Below, in pieces: positions 10,230 to 20,781 of a stretch of DNA of 64,000 nt. This DNA comes from Sarcocystis neurona. Lineage: Eukaryota > Apicomplexa > Conoidasida > Eucoccidiorida > Sarcocystidae. The stretch covers positions 1,177,232-1,241,231 of the forward strand of contig KL647298.1 of assembly GCA_000727475.1 (NCBI GenBank). The letters are read 5' to 3'. Under the pieces are notes generated by a model. It was given only the letters and a program-made list of their open reading frames with translations, was not told the origin of the DNA and did no database searches. Position numbers and translations under genes: made by a program. Position 1 is the stretch's first letter; each line of letters opens with the position of its first letter.

Positions 10230-12700
10230 GAAACACTTTGCCTCCCCTGCTGTTGCACATCTGGGCACAGCAGCAGCATCAGCGTCAGCGGCAGAGAAGC
10301 AGAACACATCAACATTGCAACAGCTGCGGCAGTGGTTGTGAGGCTGTATGGCTACTGCTGCGTTAGTTGATGGCAACAGCGGCGCATACTACTCCCGCAG
10401 CAGCACTTCTTCGTTTAGGAGAGCCAACACCTTAGCACCGTGGCAACAAGTGCACTTCAGCTGTGTAGAGGTGTAGCAGCAGTACACCGTGGAATAAGGG
10501 AACAGCAGCAGCAGCATACTTCCGCGTGCCATTGCACTGCAGCAGCAGCTCAAGCACCTGCACTGCCGGCAGGAGCCGCAGCAATCCATCAGCCTACAGC
10601 CGCCCCAGCGGTGCACACGGTGTGTGGAAGATGTGGTAAAAACCAGCAGCAGGAGCACGTATGAGCTTACCAGTCACACACCTTCGCTTCAAAGCAGCAC
10701 GAGCAGCAGCGCACTTCTCGCCGGGAGACCGGTGTCTTCGACTAATTCAGGGGAAGAAGCCTCTTGCCAAACCCGCAGGTGCAGCAGTGCAGTCCAAAAC
10801 ATCAGTGGCACCAGCTGCTTATGCTACTTCGCCTCTAGCAATATCGTACCTCCAGGAGTAACCTCAGATACACGCGCAGCGGAAGCATCTCCGGTATGTG
10901 TGTAAGCAAGTGTCTGGCAAGTGGAACAGCAGCAGCAGCACCAGCGAGTACGTCAGCACTTTCGAAGGTCTTACAGCAGCAACAACAGAGGCAAAACCAC
11001 GGGCAGACGACGCGGCAGCAGCAGCCGTCGCACGTGCTCGTGCTGCAGCACACAGGCGGTGTCTCAAGGTTACAGGGAATTATTGTGAGAAGACACTTGC
11101 CAGCAGCAGCACCGGCAGCGGCAACAAACGGGGCGGCACATGCAATAGCAGCAGCCGTACAAGCGGCGGTCACAGCGACGCAGACGCAGCACCAGGTATA
11201 GTACTTCATACTAAAGAACGCAAGGGCCGTAGTGAGACGTAGTGTCCGGGGCCTTGCGTGCCGCGGCCGGACTATTAATTGCGCGTGTGGTAGCCGCTTC
11301 ACTTTTGTGTGTCAGCCGTTTCTTACCATGACGTCTTCTCGTCCATTTCAGTACTCCTTTCTTCGTGAGGCAGCAACGGAGTACAGGAGTTCTCATCCTT
11401 GTCACATCGCCTTTCGTTTCCTTTCATGTCTTCCGCTGGCGGCGCGCGCCCTCCTACCGTTTTCCACTACTATTAGGACGGTCGTATGATGACGTGATGT
11501 TGTGCACGCCGTCCGATAGCTATGCAGACGCATGACCGGGTATATCCACCTATTTTGAAGATGCCTGTTTACCACTGGGTTTGCAAGTGTTTGTTGACCG
11601 CTTCTGTAGCGCTCCGGAAGCATCCCTTTTTCTACCGTGTACACTTCTTTGACGCACCCCGCACACCTTTTGCTAGTTTCCTGCCGTGAACAAAATATAT
11701 GCTTCGTAGCCGTCCATCGATGCTTGTTACTCTGCTTCTTCTTCTTTTCCTCTTTGGCCCATTCCCCCTTTTCCTTGCTTGGATGTGTTCTCTGTCACAG
11801 TCCAGTGCTTGTTCCCCTCCGCGCATTACCGCAGCACTTTATTACTTCGCCCCTATGGGTGCCGTACGCCCCTTCCACAAGCCGCCTTTGGCTGATGGCG
11901 ACAGAAGCAGCAGCAGCAGCAACAAAGTAGCACTGTGTGCGTGTGCAGGCAGTCACCACGCGGAGGAATAGCGCCAGCAGCAGCAGCAGCACCAGCAAAG
12001 AGCTCAGAAGTATTGCTGCGTGGAGGGTGAGCCGCAGTTGCCGCTCGCGGGCTCCCGGTGATAATGCCCCTTTCATCAAGACCTGATGCCGTGGGCGAAC
12101 TGGGGTAGCTGTGCCGCCTGTGTCTCTCTTGCGCTATTGCGTGGGACAGCTGCAGTGTATGTCTTCTTCTCTCTCTCGCATTTGTCGAGTGCTGTCGGCA
12201 ACCGCAACAACACCAGCGGGAATGTCAACTACCCCCAACGGCAACGGCAGCGACACTGTCAACTGCGACCCCCAGGCAGTCCTCCCACCGGCAGCAGTAG
12301 CCGCGTACAACGTATGAGGAGCAGCCTATCCGTCACTACCTCCACTTCGCAGGCAAAAGCGACACGACCACCCGCGGCAGCAGTCGCCGTCAGCAGCAGC
12401 GGCGCCTCCACGTGGGGCGTCTGTCCTGCTGAAGCAGAAGCAGAAACAGCAGGAACATTTTCGGCAGCAGCAGCACGTCCGGCAGCAGGAGCACATCCGG
12501 CAGCCGCAGCAGCAGCAGCACCAGCAGATCCGGCGACAGCAGCAGCACGAGCAGATCTGGCAGCAGCAGGATAGCGTTCCAAGTGCTGGCATTAGGTAGC
12601 ACCTTCTGCAGCAGTAGCAGCATCTTTTCAGCAGTAAGGGCCGCGGACTTCTCGAGAGCAGGTCGATCACTGGCTCTGCAAGGGCGCCGCGTTGGCAGCG
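10230..12700. other. CAG/CTG-rich region of uncertain coding status
   Basis: Dense (CAG)n/(GCA)n interruptions on the + strand give long open frames on both strands, reading as Gln/Ala/Ser or as Leu/Cys. None contains a recognisable domain or an amphipathic pattern. In coccidia such tracts occur inside real genes as homopolymeric amino-acid repeats and also in introns, so coding potential cannot be judged from openness. One frame at 12,086-12,574 (+) begins with ATG and a hydrophobic stretch, then becomes Ala-rich. I do not call it as a gene. Confidence 0.4.
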
Positions 12701-12763
12701 ACAGAATTGCCGCACACAGAAGCTTTTTTTGCCCTATATTTTGCTGCGCGCTCTGCACACAAG

Positions 12764-13868
12764 ATGACGTTTGCTCCGGGTTCTGAAGCTGCTGTGGCAG
12801 CGCAGGCTGCGGAAGGAGGGCAGACGGCAGAAGCGGAGCCGACAGCAGCGCGGGCGGCAGCAGCAGCAGCATGCGTTCTCCCTCCCACCCCAGCATGGGT
12901 CGCGTTGCACACAGGTGGCGCTGCTCCGTTTGCTGCTGCTGCTGCAGGTGCTGTCGGTGGCAGTGGGGCGTTATCTGCGGCAGACAAAGAGCAGCAGCAG
13001 CGGCAGCAGCAACAGGGAGGCTTCGCATACAGCCGTCTGGGAGAGCAGGAGCAACACAGGAAACAATACGGAGGAGAAGAGGCCTGTGCCTCTGTTTCTC
13101 CGTTGCAGACGACAGCAGCCAGTAGCTCTTCTACTACTGTCGTTGTTGCTGCCTGCGGGCTGTCGCAGTGGGCTGTCGACTTCAGAGGAAACTGCGTACG
13201 CATAGAGGAAAGCATGCGACGCGCCAAAATCGCTGGAGCTACGCTCAGAGTTGGTACGCAAGTGCCGAACTTTTTACCCATCTACGCAGGGACAAATACA
13301 TATATGTATATGTATATATAGATTTAGTAGTACTACGCAGAGGTATCCTTACGTCCACGTAGACATAGATACATATATGTGTACATATGTATATATATAC
13401 ATACTCGTATTTGGCGGTGGATGCAAATTTGTACAGATGTAGGTGTCGCGACGTGTATGTGTATATATATATATACATGTTGGTGTGGGCGTTGGCGAGC
13501 CCGTGGGCGACTCCACAGCGTGGCAAGAAGGGGTCTTCCCATACAAACAGAGACACATACGTGTGTGTACACTTATATATAGAGAGAGAGCAAAGCAGAA
13601 ACAGGGCTTACCTATGCGTGCAACTACGTGTAATCACTGGTAAGCAGCGAGGCGACTACCGCATAAATAAATATAAGGGTACACATATAAAAGTAGCTAT
13701 GTGTTTCTCTCTGAACACCCATCTTGGAAGGTACACTTCAGGATGAGTGTGCGTCTGTTGACAGATGTCCACGAGCATACACATCCTCAATGTCGATACA
13801 CAGCTCTATGTGTATATATATTTTTTAACGGCGTATATAGCGAGATTGAACGCATGCGCGTAACTCTT

Positions 13869-13900
<32 letters not shown>

Positions 13901-16900
13901 TGGAACACACGTAGGATCTACAGGAGACGAAAGAGACTTCTTCGATAGCAGTTTGGGTGACTCCACGTGCACGAGCAGATCTACATCCATGTGCAGGACT
14001 TGTGCTACACTCCCACATATATATATATGTGTATGTTTAGAGAGAGACCAAGTGAGTTTCGGAGAAGTTTAGCAGCAGCATCTGTGTGTGTAATATTTTG
14101 CTTCTGCGTGCCGGCAGAGACAGTTCTTCTCCCTGCGTCTTCACCTTTCTTTGCTGCGCAGGACCAGAACTGGAACTCAGCGGGTATAGTTGTGAAGACC
14201 ACTTTTTGGAGGAAGACACGGTGCAGCACTCGTGGGAAAGTCTTGCCGCGCTGCTCTCCACCGACGCTACGGACGATCTTCTCTGCGACGTCGGCATTGC
14301 CGTCTCTCACAAGTCTGTACGGCGCTCATGTTTCTAAGCAGTATAGATGCATGTACGTGTGTGTAGGCTCGTGTGTGCATAGGCGTGGGAGGCTCTTAGT
14401 CTATACGACTTATCTCTCTGTGTATGATGAGTGTATGTATGTGTGCACGTATGTATGTAGTGTAGGTGTGTATGTATGTGTGTCTCTCTGTCTGTATGTG
14501 CATGTATGTGTGTGTGTGTGGTATATACGGAGGGTCTTGTGCTCTGTGACGCGTGGGGGCTGTACTCGACTGGACACGTTCTCCTGAAGTCCAGAGGCTC
14601 AGTGAAGCCCACAGCTTCGCTAGTGGCGCGCGCATGCGTAGAGAGGGAGAAACCTGCAGTTCCTTCTGTAAGTCCGTGTCTCCGTACGTCTGCAGCTAGA
14701 CAGAAAAGGAGTACCCGTTTCTCCCGACACACTTGTGTACGTTCATAGATGCCTGCGCATGCGTGAGAATGAGTAGAGTATGGGCTAGACGGCCTGCGCA
14801 GCAGCAGCGCAGGGACTTCACTTACGCTTGCGCCTGACAGCTGTGACAGTTCTGCGCCACGTGTCGTCGTCTCCGTAGGCGCGCACCGCGACGCACGCCG
14901 AGTCACACTCCACGGGCGTATTTGTATATATATAAAATAAGAAGGGAAATGAAAAGAAGTGCGTATGTTATTTCTAAAGAGACACGAAGAAACACATGAC
15001 TGTGTCCTGCGGAGCACGAGAAAGGTCGTGCCATCTGTTCTGAGTCTGGTTCTAGTGGGACTTCTTCTTCTGTGGTTCGGGTCTACTGCAACTTAGAAAA
15101 TGCTGTAATTTCAAGCAGGTTGTGAACACGACACAAGTCACCCGGATATACGTACATATATATATATATACAGCGCACGTACTTGTACGTAGTGAGGTGG
15201 ATTCGTCGACCTATTCGTACGTGTATATACCAGTGTTCCGTCTCTCTTGTATATGGTGGCCTCTCTGTCTCCGTGTAGACGCACACCCGCTGGTCGCTTC
15301 ATCTATTGCAGCATTTGCGCTTGCGATGAATGTGAATGCAGTTGGACGCCAATGAGATCGCATGCATGCGCCTGCGTGGGTGTGTGTGTGTGTGTACGTG
15401 GACGTGGGAAGGGCTGTACGTTCGGGTGTGATTACGCCACACGGATGTGCATGTCCGCTTCGTTTTCTGTGGGACTTGCTGTCTGCTGCGCAGCACGGTC
15501 GTTTTTCAAACCTTTTGAAAGTGTTGTCTATTTCCTGTATGGCCTTGCGTTCTGTGCCCGTCTGTGTGTACGCGTGGACATGGCGATGCCCGTGTACGTT
15601 AAAGTCGTCGAGATACATTTTCCGTGTGTACGCTCGCTCGTGCCAACGGGGTGGTGTAAACACTAGGGGGAAGACATGTTCAGGCTTACGTGTGTCTTGT
15701 ACGTATGTGCAGAGGTAATAAGGATATACACACGTACAGGTGAACTTCTTGCCCCTCCCTGGTAAAGATGATATAACCTCTTGTAGTCCTCCGTCTGCGT
15801 GCGTGGGACGCGTGACGTTGTGAGCACCGCGTTAGCTGCTGCGGTGTGCTGTTGCTACTGCTGCCAGAGGTTGCTGCTGTTGGTGGCTACTGCGTCTAGG
15901 GAGTACGGCTGCTGCATCTGCTGTCTCTTCTTCGGGCTGCTTCTGGTGCAGCAGCTGCTGCTGCTGTCGCGTGCAGCTGTTTGCCGCAGTACGTCCTGGG
16001 CTGTACGTGCTTGCTTGTGTGTCGCTGCTCCCCCTCATCCCAGCGCTCTTTCGCTACGCAATGCTGCAGCGCACGCGCTGGTTTCTCTTTTTTGCTGCTT
16101 CTGTGCTGCATTTTGCGCTCTCGTTCGTAGTGTTCCCGCGCGGGACGCCCGTTTCCAGCGGGTCGCTCGGCGTTGCATGTACTCTGCTCTCTGCTTATTT
16201 CTGTTGCACTGTTTTCTCTGGGTGTATGCATTCGTTACTACGTGCCTGCGTTCCTCGTGACTGTGTGCCAGCTACGGTGTATATACACCACAGGAGTTGC
16301 GTGGGTGCAAGTATGCGCCGCTTGCTCGTAGTACGTGGCCGCTGCAGTATCCGTACACTGCCGCTGCTCTGCCTGCTAAGGGTGCTGTTGTACGTCTCCT
16401 GGAATGTATCTGGGCTGCTTCTTGAGCCGCTGCTTTGTGTCTGCTGCGGCTGCTGCTGCATGTGCGTCGGTGCGGTGTATGAACAGCTGCGTTACAACTG
16501 CCGTGTATGGCTGCTGAATCGGCGAGTGCTGCTGCTACGTCCCACAACTGTCCTGCGCGACTACGGCTTCTACCGCGAGAGCCGCTACTTCTCCCCGTGG
16601 AACGCAGTCCCGGCCCCTGCTGCTTCTGGGGCTCCTGTAGCCCCTGTCCTGGAGAACTATCCTCTTCCGTCGTGCGTGACCCAAGTCAACGGCCAAACGC
16701 ACGCGCCATTTGGTGAGCAGAGACACAGCAGCGCAGCTGAAGCCCCAGCAGGAGCAGCGGCTACATCAAAGACTCCGAGGACCACACCGACAGCCGGAGT
16801 CATGCGCATAAACTGCCTTGGGACGCGCAGAGTAGTAGCACGGCAGCAGCGTCAGCAGGAACGGCACCGACACAAGCTGTGTTTAACAAGTTCACCAGCA

Positions 16901-19900
16901 GGAGCAGCACATGCAGCATTAAACACAAGCCCAGTCGTAAGGAGGCTCGAACAACGCAGCAGCAGCAACCAGCGCAGCGGGAGGAATCGAGCAGCGTGGA
17001 CTCCTGCACTGCGCGTCTGCTACGGCGACCTTTCCTGCGCATGTTCCTCCCCGTTACTTGCACGCACTCCGCATGTGTAAAAACCACGCTGCAGACACTT
17101 CATCGTGCAGGGCCCTCCCAATGTTTACCCTGCTGCGCACGTGTGTGTATGTAGATGCATAAGCATGAGCCAAGATGAATAAATAGAGAATTTGGTGTGT
17201 AAGTGGCTAGTTCTGCACACGTGTACATGCACATATGACTCGGTTCATGCATGATTTTGTCCACATGTATTCGTGTGTATACGAAAGCGCACAGACGTGT
17301 ATATATATATATATATCCATCCGTCTGTGCCTCGTCCGCTTCCCCATCTGCATTTCCTGCCGTGCATGTGCTGCTTCTTCTGCTACGTGTGCTGCACACA
17401 GGCGTGGCGCTGCTGCAATGTCGCGACGGCGTTGTGGGCAGCGTCTTCCTCGAGGAGCTGCATGTAGCAGCTGCAGCAGCATCAGGAGAGCAGGCAACAG
17501 CTTCTCGGGTGTGTGCGGACGTCGATATTCTTTGCTGCTCTGCTGCAGCTCACTTCCAAGTGGGACAGTACGAGCAGCGCCTGCGAGCAGTGCAGCAGGC
17601 TTCCAAGCGCTGCGTTGTCGTGTACAGCAACCAGCAGGGCTGCGACGGCGGTCGCTTGTTTTTTGACGGAACAGCGGCGATATGCGCAGCCGGAGAAATT
17701 CTCGGTCTTGTTCGGCGTTTCTCGTTCGAAGAAATGCAAGTGGTTGCTGCTGCTGTTGATCTTTCCGACCTGCGCGCTCTTCGTGCTGCTGCGCCTGCAG
17801 CGTGGAAGAAGTCGCAGCCACAACAGCAGCGCCTCCCCCTAATACAAGCGGATATTTCTCTCTGTGGCCGCTCCACTTCACCAGTGTCCGCAGGACTGGC
17901 TGCTGCCGCTTGTGCTTTGACTCCTCCTCTTTCTGCAGCTGCTGCTGTTCCTCTCCCTCTCCCGCCCATGCTCGAACCAGCTTGTTGCAACAGTCCCATC
18001 CCTCCTGCCGCAAACGACAAGCCGCCAGGCTTCCCCCCTGCCACAGCAGGCCAGCAGGGACACCAGACGCAGCAGCTACAGCAGCAGCAGTGTTGGGGAA
18101 AAACTGCAGCACCGTGGGTGAGTGCAGAAGAAGAGACCGCGCGTACTGCAGCATGCTGGTTGTGGGATTGCTTGCGCAGATCCGGTGCTCGTGGGTTTTT
18201 CTTGGCCATGTCTGGGGGAGCTGATTCTGCAGCTGTCGCTGCTCTTGTAGCTCTCATGTGCAAAGGAGTAATGACTGAGGTGCACGCCGGGCATGTGGAC
18301 GTGGTGGCTGCGCTAGAGCGAGTTCTGGCCTGTCGCTGCCTGCGCCGCTGGAGAAGCGGCAGCAACACCAGCAGTGACGGCCGCGTAGAGGGGCCGGAGG
18401 GCGGTAGCGAAGGAGAAGCGGAGGGGGGAGGGGGAGAAGAGCAGGAAGAAGAAGTTCGGTTCCCCGTGGATGCCAAGGAGATGTGCCACGCGCTGCTGTA
18501 CACGTGTTACATGTCGATGCACCACTCAAGCGCTCAAACGAGGGGGTTCGCAGCTTCTCTTGCAGAGCAAATTGGCTCTTTCCACCTGGCTGTCGAAATT
18601 GACGCTATAGTTGCCGCGTTCGCGGATGTGATTGCTTCCGTTTGTGGGAGTTCTCCTCGCTTTGTTGCTCAAGGCGGCACTTTAGCGGAGGATGTTGCAC
18701 TGCAAAATATTCAGGCGCGCGTACGCATGACCCTTGGCTACTTCATGGCGCAGTTGCTGCCTCCTTCTGCATTCAGCAGCGGCAGCAGAAACCAGCTGGA
18801 GCAGCAGCCGCGCAGTGCGGGGATGGGGGGCGCCAGGGAACAAAGCGCGGGCAGCACCAGCACCGCTGTCATCGGGAGAGGAGGCCAGACGACACCTTCG
18901 CCAGCAGTGGCAGCTGCGGGAACACCGTCTGGGTCTTCGGCGGCCGCTTCGGCGCTGCAAAGAAGAGAGGGATCTTTCTTGCTGGTGCTGGGTGCTGCTA
19001 ATGCGGATGAAGGCTTACGTGGTTACTTCACGAAATACGACGCCAGCAGTGCAGATATTAATCCCATCGGCTCCATGGGCAAACTTGCTCTACGACGTCT
19101 ATTGCTGTGGGCAGCGCAGCCGTCCGTTTTAGCGTGTCCTGCCCTACATGTACGCATGACACAGGCGAGAACCTGTGGAAAACGCATATATACGAGTGTT
19201 CGCACATAGAGCTAGAACTGGTCGATACGTACGCGCAAACACACATATAGAAGCTGCAGACTTGTCAGCGGCTGGTAGTGCTGCCAACAGGCAAATACGA
19301 AGGCAACGCCCGACACGACTCGGGAAAAAAGAGAACGCACCGAACATCACGGCACTACCATACACGTAACGACGTGGGAATATTTCTGTACGACTGCACG
19401 TCTTCTCTTCACGAGACTGGCGCGCGTACGATGCCTTCTGCGTGGTATACGAACAGGTGACCGCCTTGCCTTTGGTGCGTACAGGAGATTGCAGCGCAAG
19501 CGCCTACAGCGGAGCTGCGGCCGGCAGCAGTGAACAGCGGCTCTGGCGCTGGGTCCAGGCCTCAAACAGATGAAGAAGACATGGGAATGACTTACAGAGA
19601 ACTCGCCGACTACGGAAGACTCCGTAAAATTCTGAACTGCGGCCCCGTGTCTATGTTCAGGCGTCTGCTCCGAGAGTGGGGATGCGGGGTGGAGCGCCAG
19701 AAACCCACAACTATTGCGCAGTAAGACGCGGCAGAGGCGCCCATCTGAAGCCCCGCAGAGCGTAGGCGTATGTGTACTTTATACGTATCCGCATGTGGAG
19801 GCAGGACGCAAAAAGCAGCTAGAAGCGTGCGTATTCGTACGTGGACAAGTAGAGCTATCTATTTGAGTAGATGCCCACACACTTAACGGTACAGACGGAT

Positions 19901-20781
19901 AGGTAAGTCGGAAACAGGTGTACCCATAAGCCTGTATGTATAAAATATTTACTCGTGTGTAGTCGTATGTCTGTAAAGACACATGTGGACAGGCAGACGG
20001 GTGGGGCGGCAGCTAACAGCGCCAACACAGAGGAAACGATCTCTGCCGCCGCGTACCTGTGGAGGCGAAGGCCACGGCAGGACCACATCCACCCGGCAGT
20101 GTTTACCTCATCGATGTATTACCAACATACTCAGTCAAAAGAATACATGTAATGAGACACTGAACGTATAGTTACGGTGGAGGCTCTTCTATGCGGCAGT
20201 AGCACCCGAGTCGATGCCCCTACGTTTACATCTCTCTACATATTTATCACTGTGTTTTATTTTGAATGGTTATTTCTGTGAGGTGCTGCTGTTCTCTACC
20301 CAAGTTTTGCTGTCTGCGGGAACTTTTGTCTTTATACGCTGGCCTGTTGCGGCGTATCAATTTCTGGAATGGAACGTTCTTAGTGCGCAGTTTTCCTTCC
20401 GTGGCCGTCCACCAGGAGCACAACTTTTGCTGTCTGAGTTGTACAACCCGTTGGAGTAGAAACTGAAGGCATGCGGGACTGTTGTATCAGCACTCCGTGG
20501 AATAATTTGTTTCTGAGTGTGAGGATGTTGCTGTTTTGCGCTTGCTCGCCAGGAAGGTCATGCACTTTTTCCGCCAGTACGGTCGCCACCGTCACAAAAC
20601 TTGTACTCTCACGCCGGCGTTGCACGTAGATCCTTCCGACGCGGAAGATAGTCGGTTTGACCCACGCCCGTTTCTCTACCCTCCGTGGAACGTGCAGTTC
20701 GAACAGATTCGAAAAATCGCGCTGCAGTTTGAAAGCTCCGCTGCAACGTACGGAACAAGCTACGAACAATTTCGTAAATGA
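12764..20781 (+). CDS. NAD(+) synthetase (NADSYN/QNS1 type), six exons, degenerate glutaminase triad
   Basis: This enzyme converts nicotinic acid adenine dinucleotide to NAD(+) using ATP and an amide nitrogen, the last step of NAD synthesis. Exons: 12764-13253, 14162-14316, 16487-16712, 17402-19149, 19485-19720 and 20553-20781; phases agree at every junction (3,084 nt, 1,027 residues). The N-terminal carbon-nitrogen hydrolase domain starts at [14 protein letters not shown] (exon 1). The C-terminal synthetase domain has the PP-loop [14 protein letters not shown]-like [38 protein letters not shown] and [14 protein letters not shown], all intact. In the amidase, the Glu of GPELELSGY is kept, but the Lys of the human RPK motif is Thr (16544-16546) and the nucleophile Cys of GSEICEEL is Leu in GSVFLEEL (17449-17451). 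Relative to the 706-residue human enzyme (from memory), the extra length is Ala/Gln/Ser low-complexity sequence in exons 1 and 4. The start is the first ATG in the open frame. Confidence 0.93.
13297..13480. repeat. (TA)n/ACATATATG microsatellite cluster in NAD synthetase intron 1
   Basis: Repeated ATATGTATATG, TATATATACATA and GTATATATATATACATG words fill this part of the first intron. A further (TA)n run lies at 13879-13901. They separate the exon carrying the first amidase strand from the exon carrying the catalytic Glu. Confidence 0.75.

Noticed and set aside
13806..14018. Tyr-Ile-rich frames (YIYIYIYI) across the window
   Set aside because: These are translations of (TA)n microsatellites on either strand and not genes.
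15971..16486. Hydrophobic N-terminal extension of NAD synthetase exon 3 resembling a membrane protein
   Set aside because: Homology and phase from exon 2 (HKS|LRYNCRV) place the exon start at 16487. The hydrophobic character comes from CTG/TGC-rich intron sequence.
17207..18503. Two open frames of about 315 codons on the minus strand
   Set aside because: They are antisense to NAD synthetase exon 4 and are open because of CAG/CTG codons. Their composition is Ser/Ala/Arg-rich with no domain.
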